Source: Streptosporangiales bacterium (GTDB lineage Bacteria > Actinomycetota > Actinomycetes > Streptosporangiales > WHST01). Taken from it: 64,000 nucleotides of DNA. This document shows, in pieces, positions 27,958 through 36,694 of the stretch. The DNA lies in the NCBI GenBank assembly GCA_009379825.1, contig WHTA01000012.1, forward strand, positions 1-64,000, written 5' to 3'. Each line of letters begins with the position of its first letter. Position 1 is the first letter of the stretch. A model generated the notes under the pieces. The model ran no database searches. It was not told where the DNA came from and saw only the letters and a list, made by a program, of their open reading frames with translations. A program made the position numbers and the translations under genes.

Positions 27958-29167
27958 TCAGCCGGTCAGGCCGCAGAGCCGGCCGATGGTCAGCATGTGG
28001 ATGCGGACCATTTCCAGGTAGTCGGTCACGGCCACCCGCTCGTCCGGCATGGTGTTGTACTTCCCGCCAGGTCCGCACACCACGCCGGGCATGCCGGCGT
28101 GGTGCTGCAACAGCGACGCGTCGCTGCCGTAGAAGCAGTACGGCCGGATCGCGCCGGTCGGCTGCGGCTCACCGCGCACCTGCCGGTACGCGTCATTGAC
28201 CGCGGCGACCACCTGGCTGTCCGGCGGACGGCGAACGGCTCGTCCATGACCGCGCCGCCGACGTCGTCGGTACGGCGCACGCTGCCGGTGATGCCGGGCA
28301 GCCCCGCACACACCTCGGTCACCAGCTGGCGCAGGTCGGCCAGCGCGGACGCCGGCGTCTGGCCGGGCCCGTAGCGCAGCGAGCCGAGCAGCCGCGCGCA
28401 GTCGGCGACCTGCGGCGGCCGGGTGTCGAGCAGCTCCCGGCCGAGTCCCGCCCGCACGACGCCGACGTGCGCGCGGTTCGTACGCCGCGCGTCCTCGTCC
28501 GCCGCACCGGACAGCGCCATCTCGTTGATCCGCGGCGCGAGGACGGTGGCCGCGGCGAGGGCGTCCGCGGCCTCCTCCCGCTTGGACATGTGCCGGGTGT
28601 CGCCCACCAGCTCCACCTCGAACGCGAGCGCACCGGCGTGGGTGGTGAGCGCGGCGAGGTCGGTGGGCTCGCAGTTGACGAACCAGTCAGCCCGGTAACC
28701 CTCCTCGACCAGCGCCCGGGTGCCGACGCCGTTCTGCAGCTCGCCCACCACGAAGGTGAGCGTGACGTCGCCGTCTGGCCGCGCGCCTGCGGCGAGCAGC
28801 GTACGTACGGCCTCCAGGTACGACGCGCAGCCGGCCTTCATGTTCGAGACGCCGATGCCGTAGACGAACCCGCCGCTGACCAGGCCGCCCCACGGGTCGA
28901 CGGTCCAGCCCTCGGTGACCGGGTTGGTGTCGACGTGCCCGTTGAACATCAGCGACGGGCCGCCGCCGGTCCCCCGCCAGACGCCGATCGCGTTCGCGCG
29001 GCCTGGACCGACCGGCTGCTGCCTGGCGTCCAGGCCGAGCGCGGCGAGCTCGTTGACCAGCCACGCGACGACGGCGCTCTCCTGCGGCGTCTCGGTCCTG
29101 CTGTCGAACTCCGCGATACCAGATCTACGGCCCTGCCCTCGTCGAGGGGGACGGTCGACGGGTCCAT
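27958..29167 (-). pseudogene. M20-family metallopeptidase, two frameshifts
   Basis: The gene starts at ATG 29167, overlapping the transporter stop (TGATG), and ends at 27958. Three frames are needed. The N-terminus MDPSTVPLDEGRAVDLV shifts at about 29115-29125 into IAEFDSRTETPQESAVVAWL and MFNGHVDTNPVTEGW (metal-binding His-x-Asp), GFVYGIGVSNMKAG and CEPTDLA. After VMDEPFAV, at about 28227, a missing base shifts to PPDSQVVAAVNDAY and a fairly normal end. The second break is explained exactly by loss of one G or C; the first by loss of one base (or four or seven). With both restored the length is about 403 residues, normal for ArgE/DapE/CPG2-like hydrolases of N-acyl amino acids. Two independent lesions argue for real decay. 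Confidence 0.85.
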
Positions 29168-30405
29168 CACACCTCCTCGAGCTCCGGGGGTAGCGACCGC
29201 GCCTCGCGCACGCGCGGCGCGGTCTCGGGCAGCGTGGTGACCAGGATGAGAAAGGAGACCACGGCGATGCCCATGATGTAGAACGGCGGCGCGAGCTTGC
29301 TGCCGGTGGCGTCGACCAGCCAGATCGCCACGTACGGCGCCGTGCCGCCGAAGATCGCGTACGCGATGTTGTAGCCCATGGTCGGCCCGCTGTACCGCAC
29401 CCTCGGCGGGAACAGCTCCATGCCGAGGCAGGCGGACAACGCGCTGGTCGGCGCCGCCGCCAGCACGAACAGCAGCTCGCCTAGGTAGATGGACCCGAAG
29501 CTGCCGCTGCTGGCGATGAAGAACGCCGGCAGGCTGGTGACGAACAGCCCGCCCACCGCGAACAGCAGCACCGGCCGCCGCCCGATCCGGTCGGCGAGCA
29601 GGCCGTACAACGGCTGGATGCAGATCATCGTCAGCGAGATGAGCGCGGACACCCACAGCGCGGTCACCCGCTCGACGCCCGCGGTCTCGGACAGGTAGGT
29701 GGGCAGGTACGTGTTCAGCACGTAGAACGCCACCGAGTTGATCATGATCAGCCCGATGAACGTGATCAGCCGCCGGCGCTGTGCGGTCGATCCCGCCGTG
29801 CTCCTTCAGCTGCTGGAAGATCGGCGACTCGGCGATCCGCAGCCGCAGGTAGAGGCCGGTCACGCCCAGCGGGAACGCGACTGCGTGACGAGCGCGGCGA
29901 GGCCGAGCGCGCTGAGGCTGGAGACGTACGACGACACGTTGTGCAGACCGAAGATGAAGCCGCGCCGCTTGGCGCCCATGAACTCGTGGATCATCGAGCC
30001 CACGCCCATCTCGCCGCCGGCGGAGAACCCCTGCACCAGCCGCAGCACGAGCAGCAGCGGCGCGGCCACGCCGACGGCCTGGTAGGTCGGCTGCAGCCCG
30101 ATCAGGCCGGTGGCGACGGTCATGAGCGTCACCACGACCGCCGCTGTGCGCGCCCGCCCGACCCGGTCGCCGAGGCTGCCGAAGTACATCGCGCCGAGCG
30201 GCCGGACGAGGAACGACACCGCGAAGATGGCGAACGTCGACAGCAGCGCGGCGACCTCGTCACCTTCGGGGAAGAGCCTGGTCGCGATGACCGGTGCGAG
30301 CACGCCGTAGATCGCGTAGTCGAACCACTCCACGGACGCGCCCAGGGTGGCGGCGAAGAAAACCCGGCGCTTCTCCCGGTCGGAAACCTGCGTGGTGGTC
30401 GCCAC
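29167..30405 (-). pseudogene. MHS-family MFS transporter, two compensating frameshifts
   Basis: Start GTG 30405. The first half is a clear metabolite:H+ symporter: FFAATLGASVEWFDYAIYGV, SFLVRPLGAMYFGSLGDRVG and QGFSAGGEMGVGSMIHEFMG. At 29880/29881 a missing base after LAALVTQ brings a stop at 29860. The expected continuation VTGLYLRLRIAESPIFQQLK is in the next frame until about 29782, where a second shift returns to the original frame with SVAFYVLNTYLPTYL, GLLADRIGRRPVLLFAVGG and LVTTLPETAPRVREARSLP. As written only a 181-residue half is made. An intact form would have about 412 residues and 12 helices. It was probably the uptake partner of the M20 enzyme, controlled by the divergent GntR gene. 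Confidence 0.85.
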
Positions 30406-30451
30406 GACGGTACCGTCCTCTCAAGTCCTGCACGGCAGAATGATCGTTGAT

Positions 30452-30462
30452 TTGTTCAACAA
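30452..30462. promoter_or_regulatory. Probable GntR (FadR-type) operator
   Basis: TTGTTCAACAA is a palindrome with a one-base centre and matches the general FadR-subfamily operator TNGTNNNACNA exactly. It lies in the 112-base divergent region, about 47 bases before the transporter start and 56 before the GntR start. A second overlapping inverted repeat, GTTGA-N5-TCAAC, occupies 30446-30460. The regulator encoded beside it is of the FCD/FadR type, so autoregulation and control of the (now decayed) transporter operon is likely. Confidence 0.65.
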
Positions 30463-30517
30463 TCACTCGCCGACGCCAAGGACCCTCCCGGGATGAAGTA
30501 ACCAGAGAGCGGACGAG

Positions 30518-31222
30518 ATGTCACCGAACGTAGCCGGTTGGGTCGCCGAGCTCCGGTCCCGCGCCACCGCCCACGGCCCCGCGAGCACCGCGGACCGGGC
30601 GGCGGCGGCACTCCGCGCCCTCATCGCGGACGGCCACCTGCCGCCGGGCACCCAGGTGCCGGAACAGGTGGTCGCCGACGCCCTCCAGCTCTCCCGCAAT
30701 ACGCTGCGGGAAGCGTTCCGTCTGCTCGCCGGCGAGCAGCTGCTCGAGCATAAGGTCAACCGCGGCGTGTTCGTCTGCCAGCTCGACCGCGCCGACATCG
30801 TCGACATCTACGCGACCCGTACGTTCCTCGAGTGCGCGGCGTTGCGCTCGGCCGACGGGCCGAGCGAGGCGCAGCTCGCCACGCTGGACACCGCGGTGGC
30901 CGAGGCCAGGCGGGCCCGCGACGCCGGCGAGGGCACCGCGATGGGCAGCGCCGACCTGGCGTTCCACCAGGCGGTGATGGCGCTCGCCGGCAGCAGCCGG
31001 CTGGACGCGTTCATCACCTCCCTGTTCGCCCAGCTGCGGCTGGCTTTCCACGTGATGGCCGACCCGCACGCCTTCCACGCCGCGTACGTCGAACGCAACG
31101 CGGACATCCTGCAGCTGCTGCGGGACGGCGACCAGGCGGCGGCGTCCGCCACCATGCACGCCTACCTGCACGACGCCTGCGAACAGATCCTCACCGCCCT
31201 TCCGGAGGACCCGTCCGACTGA
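30518..31222 (+). CDS. GntR-family regulator, FCD (FadR-type) domain
   Basis: 234 residues from ATG 30518. The winged-helix part (about 20-90) includes ADRAAAALRALIADGHLPPG, TQVPEQVVADALQLSRNTLR and EHKVNRGVFV. The all-helical FCD ligand domain follows (95-225) with its metal/ligand residues: DxxxR in IVDIYATRTFLE, His in DLAFHQAVMALAG and RNADILQLLRDGD ending in HAYLHDACEQIL. Such regulators usually sense a small organic acid. The gene is intact although its likely target operon is broken. It is transcribed divergently from the transporter and ends 68 bases before the PNP gene. Confidence 0.94.
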   Translation: MSPNVAGWVAELRSRATAHGPASTADRAAAALRALIADGHLPPGTQVPEQVVADALQLSRNTLREAFRLLAGEQLLEHKVNRGVFVCQLDRADIVDIYATRTFLECAALRSADGPSEAQLATLDTAVAEARRARDAGEGTAMGSADLAFHQAVMALAGSSRLDAFITSLFAQLRLAFHVMADPHAFHAAYVERNADILQLLRDGDQAAASATMHAYLHDACEQILTALPEDPSD

Positions 31223-31290
31223 CGGTGTCTGCTTACCCGTTGATGTGCGGGTTTGCGCAGCTGGCGCGGTCCCGTACTACGCTCTGCAGA

Positions 31291-32115
31291 ATGGGAGAGC
31301 AGAACTGGCCCGACCCGCACACCACGGCGAGGGCCGCCGCCAAGCGTCTGCACGAAATGACGGATATTCCCGCCTTCGATGTTGCTGTCGTCTTGGGCTC
31401 CGGGTGGCGACCTGCCGTGGACATGCTCGGTGAGACCGTGCGGGAGTTCCTCGCCACCGAGCTGCCCGGCTTCGTCGGCCAGTCGGTGTCCGGCCACGCG
31501 GGAACCATCCGTGCGGTACGTGCGGACAGCCGGGCGGTTCTCGCCTTCGTCGGCCGCACGCACCTCTACGAGGGCCACGGCGTCGACCCGGTCGTGCACA
31601 ACGTACGTACGGCCGTCGCCGCCGGGTGCCGGATCGTGGTGCTCACCAACGCGGCCGGCGCGGTGCGGGAGACGTTCCTCGTGGGCGAGCCCGTCCTGGT
31701 CCGCGACCACATCAACCTGACCGCGCAGTCCCCGCTGCGGGGCCCGCGGTTCGTCGACCTCGCCGACCTCTACTCGGCGCGGTTGCGCGAGGTCTGCCGG
31801 GAGATCGACCCGTCGCTGGGCGAAGGCGTCTACGTGCAGCTGCCCGGGCCGCACTACGAGACCCCCGCGGAGGTCAGGATGCTCCGCGGAATGGGCGGTG
31901 ATCTGGTCGGCATGTCGACCGCGCTCGAAGCGATCGCGGCACGAGAAGCCGGTGCCGAGGTGCTCGGCATCTCCTTGGTAACCAACCTCGCCACCGGGCT
32001 CGGCGAGGATTTCGACCATGACGACGTGCTGCAGACCGGCAGGCGCGCATCCGCGCGGATGGGCCGGCTGTTGGCCGAGGTGGTGCGTTGTGAACACCCA
32101 GATCTCCCCCTCTGA
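31291..32115 (+). CDS. deoD: Purine nucleoside phosphorylase
   Basis: 274 residues from ATG 31291. It splits purine (deoxy)nucleosides with phosphate into the free base and (deoxy)ribose-1-phosphate. The trimeric-class signatures are VAVVLGSGWRPAVD, FVGRTHLYEGHGVDPVV, VVLTNAAGAVRETF, GVYVQLPGPHYETPAEVRML and GMSTALEAIAAREAG, with the Glu and Asn that bind the purine. Length is typical. It overlaps the following mutase gene by 26 bases, so the two steps of ribose release and isomerisation are co-translated. The same pair (deoD-pmmB) occurs in mycobacteria. Confidence 0.96.
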   Translation: MGEQNWPDPHTTARAAAKRLHEMTDIPAFDVAVVLGSGWRPAVDMLGETVREFLATELPGFVGQSVSGHAGTIRAVRADSRAVLAFVGRTHLYEGHGVDPVVHNVRTAVAAGCRIVVLTNAAGAVRETFLVGEPVLVRDHINLTAQSPLRGPRFVDLADLYSARLREVCREIDPSLGEGVYVQLPGPHYETPAEVRMLRGMGGDLVGMSTALEAIAAREAGAEVLGISLVTNLATGLGEDFDHDDVLQTGRRASARMGRLLAEVVRCEHPDLPL

Positions 32116-33820
32116 GCAGACCGACCCCGACCAGGCGCTCATCGACCGCGCGCGCACCTGGCTCGACGACGATCCGGACCCGGACACCAGGGCCGAGCTG
32201 CGCGAGCTGATCGTCATGGACGACCTGACCGAGCTGCACAGCCGCTTCGACACCGGGCTCAGCTTCGGCACCGCCGGGCTGCGCGGCGCGCTCGGCGCCG
32301 GGCCGAACCGGATGAACCGCGTCGTCGTCCAGCGCGCGGCCGCCGGGCTCGCCGGTTACCTGCGGCAGGCAGGCGAGCAGGGCGGCACCGTGGTGATCGG
32401 CTACGACGCGCGGTACAAGTCGGAGGCGTTCGCTTCCGACACCGCCGACGTCCTCGCCGGCCTCGGCCTCACGCCGGTGGTGCTGCCGCGCCCGCTGCCC
32501 ACCCCCGTCCTCGCGTACGCGATCCGCCACCAGCAGGCGGTCGCGGGCGTCATGGTCACCGCCAGCCACAACCCTGCGGCGGACAGCGGGTACAAGGTCT
32601 ACCTCGGCGACGGCAGGCAGATCGCACCGCCGGCCGACGCGGAGATCGCCGCGATGATCGAGAAGGTGCCCCAGGTCACCAACCTGCCGAAGAACTCCGA
32701 CTGGGCCCACCTCGACGACACCGTCGTCGACGACTACGTGGAGCGGGTGGCGGGCCTGGTCGCCGACGAGTCGCCGCGCCGGATCAGCGTGGCGTACACG
32801 CCGATGCACGGCGTCGGCAAGGACGTGCTGCTCGCGGCGCTCAGCGGCGCCGGGTTCGCCCCACCCACCGTCGTCGCGGAACAGGCCGAGCCTGACCCCG
32901 AGTTCCCCACCCTCGACTTCCCGAACCCGGAGGAGCCCGGCGTGCTCGACCTCGCGCTGGCGACCGCGGACCAGGTCGACGCGCAGCTGGTAATCGCCAA
33001 CGACCCGGACGCCGACAGGTGCACGGCCGCCGTCCGGTGCCGGGACGGCAGCTACCAGCAGCTCACCGGCGACGAGATCGGCGCGCTGCTGGCCGAGCAC
33101 CTGCTCCGCCGCAGCGACCTGCCGACGTCGGCCGCGCCGGACGAGCCGCCGCGCGACACGTTCGCGACCACCATCGTGTCGTCGACGCTGCTGTCGCGGA
33201 TGGCCGCGGCGCACAGCGTGCCGTACGCCGAGACGCTCACCGGCTTCAAGTGGCTGACCAGGGTCGACGGTGTGCGGTACGCGTACGAGGAGGCGATCGG
33301 GTACTGCGTCGACCCGGCGGCGGTCGCCGACAAGGACGGCGTCAGCGCAGCCGTGCTGCTGTGCGAGCTGGCCGCGACGCTCGCGGCCGAGGGCCGCAAC
33401 CTAGTCGACCTGCTCGACGACCTCGCCGCGGAGCACGGCGTGCACGCCACCAGCCAGCTGTCGGTGCGGGTGCAGCAACCGGCCGAGCGGGAGGAGCTGC
33501 TGAAGCAGCTGTCCGCCGACCCGCCGCAGACCCTCGCCGGACTCACCGTAGAGGCGATCGACAACCTCGAGGACACCTCGACCGGCCTACCGGCGACCCC
33601 GGGCCTGCGCTTCCGCCTGGCCGAGGACGCCAGGATCATCGTCCGCCCGTCAGGCACCGAGCCGAAACTGAAGTGCTACCTGGAAGCCGTCGTACCAGTA
33701 AGCGAGGACACCGGCGTCGCCGCAGCCAGGAAACTAGCCGCCGACCGCCTAACCGCATTGGCCGACGACCTAGCCACCGCCGGCGGCTTCCCGGCCCATG
33801 ACGGGGGCCGAGGCCACTAG
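32090..33820 (+). CDS. pmmB: Phospho-sugar mutase (PmmB/phosphopentomutase-like)
   Basis: 576 residues from GTG 32090 (GAGG about nine bases upstream), inside the end of the PNP gene. Alpha-D-phosphohexomutase fold: SFGTAGLRGALGAGPNRMN, the phosphoserine loop MVTASHNPAADSGYKVYL (catalytic Ser of TASHNP), the metal site VIANDPDADRCTAA, the sugar loop TGFKWLTRV with AYEEAIGY, and the phosphate-binding RPSGTEPKLKCYLEA. Length and features match the PGM2/PmmB branch, whose members interconvert (deoxy)ribose-1- and 5-phosphate as well as hexose phosphates. Coupling to PNP and nearness to deoC suggest phosphopentomutase activity here. The last codons fall inside a degenerate repeat array. Confidence 0.93.
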   Translation: MNTQISPSEQTDPDQALIDRARTWLDDDPDPDTRAELRELIVMDDLTELHSRFDTGLSFGTAGLRGALGAGPNRMNRVVVQRAAAGLAGYLRQAGEQGGTVVIGYDARYKSEAFASDTADVLAGLGLTPVVLPRPLPTPVLAYAIRHQQAVAGVMVTASHNPAADSGYKVYLGDGRQIAPPADAEIAAMIEKVPQVTNLPKNSDWAHLDDTVVDDYVERVAGLVADESPRRISVAYTPMHGVGKDVLLAALSGAGFAPPTVVAEQAEPDPEFPTLDFPNPEEPGVLDLALATADQVDAQLVIANDPDADRCTAAVRCRDGSYQQLTGDEIGALLAEHLLRRSDLPTSAAPDEPPRDTFATTIVSSTLLSRMAAAHSVPYAETLTGFKWLTRVDGVRYAYEEAIGYCVDPAAVADKDGVSAAVLLCELAATLAAEGRNLVDLLDDLAAEHGVHATSQLSVRVQQPAEREELLKQLSADPPQTLAGLTVEAIDNLEDTSTGLPATPGLRFRLAEDARIIVRPSGTEPKLKCYLEAVVPVSEDTGVAAARKLAADRLTALADDLATAGGFPAHDGGRGH

Positions 33821-34182
33821 CCGCTGACGCCTGCCAGGCCTTCCCGACCACCCTGGCACCGGCCGGAAGCCACTACCGCATGCGTGTCTCTTCCCCACCC
33901 CGGCCCCGGCCCCGGCCCCGGCCGGAGGCCACCAGCCACTGACGCCTGCCAGGCCTTCCCGACCACCCTGGCACCGGCCGGAAGCCGGTAGCCGCAGACA
34001 TCCGCCTGCCGTTCCACCACCCCGACACCGCCAGCCACTGACGGCTGCCTGTCTTCCCGTCCCCTCGCGCCCGACCGGAGGCCTAGCCCGCCGGCACCTG
34101 CGCGGCCCCTGACGCGGCCGGAGGCCGCTAGCCGCATGGCTGTCGCTTCCCCATCCCGACGCGGGCCGGAGGCCGTTAGCCG
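33808..34182. repeat. Array A: about eight copies of an 18-bp motif at about 50-bp period
   Basis: This 355-base gap between convergent genes holds no gene but a regular array. The motif CCGGAGGCCRCTAGCCGC recurs, with mismatches, at about 33808, 33863, 33922, 33978, 34026 (partial), 34075, 34118 and 34166. The segments between copies are partly repeated too: a 48-base stretch at 33824-33871 recurs exactly at 33939-33986. A GGCCCC tandem run occupies about 33900-33925. The first copy contains the stop codon of the mutase gene and the last contains, on the other strand, the stop codon of the PH-like gene. It looks like an expanded intergenic element rather than coding sequence. Confidence 0.75.
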
Positions 34183-34844
34183 AGGACCAGGCTGGCGACG
34201 AAGAGCAGGGTCGGCACGACGAGCGCCACCACGGCGGGCCACGACCACTTCACGGTCACCTCGGTGTGGCCGGCCTCGGCGGACTTGCGGCCGAACTGGT
34301 CGGCCATGCCGGTCAGCCGCTGCGCGAGGTACTCGGTGGTGGTCGCCTGGGCGGCGGCGGCGAGGTGTTCCTTGTCGCTGGACTGCTGCGCGGACGTCCG
34401 GCCGGTGCGGTCCATGGTCAGCTCCGCGGCACGGCCCTGCACCTGCGACCTGGTGAACCAGGCACGGCGCCGGTTCGACACGTGGCCGACCCAGGAGTGG
34501 TAGTGCCTGCGTGCCGTCCTCACTCTGATGGTGTCGCGGGACTCGATCTCCTCCACGGCACCCCAGGGGATCTCCACGTCCCGCAGCGGGTTGCGCAGCA
34601 GCATCCGGTCCGCGTCCGCGCGCAGCCGCGGCCGCAGCGCGATCACCCAGACGACGCCGCTGACCACCAGCAGCACCGAGCCCGCGTACGCGCTCCCCCT
34701 GGTCCAGTCGTGCCGGAGGATGTCGACGGCGTTGACGGCCGCGAACAGCATCCACCCCCAGCCGAACACCCATCCGACCCGGGCCTTCTCGTCCACCTTG
34801 TCCGCCAGGGGCGCGCTCTTGTCCACGCGGTGATTCTGCCTCAT
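34176..34844 (-). CDS. Membrane protein with PH-like (bPH6-type) domain
   Basis: 222 residues from ATG 34844; a GTG at 34826 would trim six residues. After a charged start, VGWVFGWGWMLFAAVNAVDIL and SAYAGSVLLVVSGVVWVIALR form a hairpin of two helices, followed by a small PH-like domain (LRADADRMLLRNPLRDVEIP, WGAVEEIESRDTIRVRTARR). A helical section and a C-terminal membrane helix (WPAVVALVVPTLLFVASLVLG) complete it. The two-helix-plus-PH arrangement resembles actinobacterial bPH6 proteins; a role is unknown. It is divergent from deoC (57-base gap), and its 3' end lies in repeat array A. Confidence 0.85.
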   Translation of the reverse strand: MRQNHRVDKSAPLADKVDEKARVGWVFGWGWMLFAAVNAVDILRHDWTRGSAYAGSVLLVVSGVVWVIALRPRLRADADRMLLRNPLRDVEIPWGAVEEIESRDTIRVRTARRHYHSWVGHVSNRRRAWFTRSQVQGRAAELTMDRTGRTSAQQSSDKEHLAAAAQATTTEYLAQRLTGMADQFGRKSAEAGHTEVTVKWSWPAVVALVVPTLLFVASLVLG

Positions 34845-34901
34845 CGCCCGGATCCAGGCGATGAGTGCTGTGGAACCGCGCGACGACGTAAAGTGGCCGG
34901 C

Positions 34902-35849
34902 ATGGCGACCACTGCGGACCCGCTCGCCGGCGTCACCGCGTCGGCGTCCTCGCTGCGCCAGTTCCTGCTCGGCCTGCCCGGCGTCGACCAGGTCGGCGTC
35001 GAGGAACGCGCCGCGCAGCTGGCGACCAGGTCGATCAAGACCACCGCGAAGGCGTACGCGATCGACCTGGCGATCTCCATGGTCGATCTGACCACGCTGG
35101 AGGGCCAGGACACCCCGGGCAAGGTGCGGTCGCTCGCCGCGAAGGCACGCCGTCCGGACCCAAGCGACCCCGAGGTGCCCGCGGTCGCCGCGGTGTGCGT
35201 GTACCCCGACCTGGTGTCGGTCGCCAAGGAGGCGGTCGCCGGCAGCAACGTGGCGGTGGCCAGCGTCGCGACCGCGTTCCCTTCCGGGCGCACGGCGCTG
35301 CCGGTGAAGCTCGCGGACGTGGAGCAGGCCCTCGCCGCCGGCGCCGACGAGGTGGACATGGTCATCGACCGCGGTGCCTTCCTCGCCGGCGACTACCAGC
35401 GGGTGTTCGACGAGATCGTCGCCGTGAAGCAGGCCTGCGGCGACACCCACCTGAAGGTCATCTTCGAGACCGGCGAGCTCGCGACGTACGACAACGTGCG
35501 GCGGGCCTCCTGGCTGGCGATGCTGGCCGGCGCCGACTTCATCAAGACCAGCACCGGCAAGGTCCAGCCCGCCGCGACGCTGCCGGTGACGCTGGTGATG
35601 CTGCAAGCCGTGCGTGACTTCTATACCGCCACGGGCCGGCAGGTCGGCGTGAAGCCCGCCGGCGGCATCCGCACGTCGAAGGACGCCATCCGCTACCTGG
35701 TGACCGTCAACGAGATCGCCGGCGAGCAGTGGCTGGCGCCGCGGTGGTTCCGGTTCGGCGCGTCCAGCCTGCTGAACGACCTGCTGATGCAGCGCGCGAA
35801 GCTCCACACCGGCGCCTACGCCGGCGCGGACTACTTCACCGTCGACTGA
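34902..35849 (+). CDS. deoC: Deoxyribose-phosphate aldolase
   Basis: 315 residues from ATG 34902. It cleaves 2-deoxyribose-5-phosphate to acetaldehyde and glyceraldehyde-3-phosphate. The TIM barrel shows IDLAISMVDLTTLEGQDTPG, AAVCVYPDLVSVAKEAV, VASVATAFPSGRT, DEVDMVIDRGAFL, LKVIFETGEL, the Schiff-base Lys215 in GADFIKTSTGKV and Lys251 in VGVKPAGGIRTSKDA. It belongs to the longer DeoC subgroup seen in actinobacteria, which normally is followed directly by two aldehyde dehydrogenase genes; here about 2.3 kb of accessory genes separates them. Acetaldehyde from this step is the likely substrate of that dehydrogenase pair. Confidence 0.96.
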   Translation: MATTADPLAGVTASASSLRQFLLGLPGVDQVGVEERAAQLATRSIKTTAKAYAIDLAISMVDLTTLEGQDTPGKVRSLAAKARRPDPSDPEVPAVAAVCVYPDLVSVAKEAVAGSNVAVASVATAFPSGRTALPVKLADVEQALAAGADEVDMVIDRGAFLAGDYQRVFDEIVAVKQACGDTHLKVIFETGELATYDNVRRASWLAMLAGADFIKTSTGKVQPAATLPVTLVMLQAVRDFYTATGRQVGVKPAGGIRTSKDAIRYLVTVNEIAGEQWLAPRWFRFGASSLLNDLLMQRAKLHTGAYAGADYFTVD

Positions 35850-35977
35850 GCTCCGGCCCGCGAACGGCCCACCGCCACTGCGACAGCACCTACACTTCGA
35901 AGCTGCGCACTTCGACTGAAGACGGAGCAGCAGCTGGTGACCAGTACGCCCAACCCGAACAGCGCCGCCCCGGACCC

Positions 35978-36490
35978 GTGTTCCAGGCTTATAGCAGCGG
36001 ACGCTCCAGCGGCAGGTTGTCCGGCTGGGTCGGCACCGCGGCAGCAACATACGCCGCGTACCGAGGACTGCATCCGGTCGACAGCACCGTGGCCGGCCTG
36101 ATCGCTGGTGCAGCCACGGCTTTCGCCAAGGACGTCGTCCAGCGAGTGCGCGGCGACCGCGCGAGGCAGGGCGGGCGCAACGACCACACGGTCCGCAGCC
36201 CTGCCTTCCGTGCCCGTGTCATGGGCTACTCGCTCCGCCGCGTGAGCGCTGCGATCGGTACGCCGACTGCGGTAGCTGCCCTGCAAAGCGGCGCACATCC
36301 GGTGGCGAGTCTCGGCGCCGGGCTCCTGGCCGAGAGGCTCGTGCACAAGGTTCCCGATGCCCGCGCCATAAAGAGCATCGGCGAAGGCCGCTACGGCACG
36401 CCAGGCACGATCACACTGCGGGCATCGGTGCGCACGGACGCCCGCCCCGACGACCGCAGAAGCGGTGGCCAGGACGGGCGCTCGCGCTAG
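35978..36490 (+). CDS. Hypothetical protein, possibly frameshifted at its start
   Basis: 170 residues if started at GTG 35978. I do not recognise the family. The middle part has alternating small hydrophobic segments (GWVGTAAATYAAYRGLHPVD, STVAGLIAGAATAFAKDVVQ, GAHPVASLGAGLLAERLVH), perhaps membrane-associated, and the C-terminus is charged. A better translation start exists at GTG 35937, with GGAG nine bases upstream, in another frame (reading TSTPNPNSAAPDP); a single missing C near 35976 would join it to this frame as a 184-residue protein. Base composition is visibly lower in GC than that of deoC upstream. It is the first gene of an accessory island set between deoC and its usual aldehyde dehydrogenase partners. 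Confidence 0.55.
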   Translation: MFQAYSSGRSSGRLSGWVGTAAATYAAYRGLHPVDSTVAGLIAGAATAFAKDVVQRVRGDRARQGGRNDHTVRSPAFRARVMGYSLRRVSAAIGTPTAVAALQSGAHPVASLGAGLLAERLVHKVPDARAIKSIGEGRYGTPGTITLRASVRTDARPDDRRSGGQDGRSR

Positions 36491-36499
36491 CACCGGGAG

Positions 36500-36694
36500 T
36501 CAGTCGAACTCGCCGGCGCACAGCGCTGCGGTGAACGTCGCGAACGCGGCGGCCGGGAAGACCAGCATGGCCGCGTCGGGACTCTTGCTGTCGCGCACGC
36601 CGCAGCGGTCACCCAGGCGCGCCACCTCGACGCAGTCTCCCTGGTGATCGGACGCCGTCGCCTTGTGCCAACGAGCGGTATTGAAATCAATCAT
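36500..36694 (-). CDS. DUF397 protein
   Basis: 64 residues from ATG 36694, whose first bases overlap the XRE stop (ATGA). The DUF397 pattern is clear: W-x-K-A-T-A-S, then DCVEVARLGDRCGVRDSKSP and the closing VFPAAAFATFTAALCAGEFD. DUF397 proteins are small partners of Scr1/BldB-associated helix-turn-helix regulators in actinomycetes and probably bind to them. Co-translation with the XRE gene supports this. Such pairs occur in many copies per genome and affect development or antibiotic production in Streptomyces. Confidence 0.92.
   Translation of the reverse strand: MIDFNTARWHKATASDHQGDCVEVARLGDRCGVRDSKSPDAAMLVFPAAAFATFTAALCAGEFD

Noticed and set aside
33808-34182. CRISPR-like regular repeats and spacers
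   Set aside because: Repeats are only about 18 bp and degenerate, the intervals are themselves partly repeated, and no cas gene is in the window.
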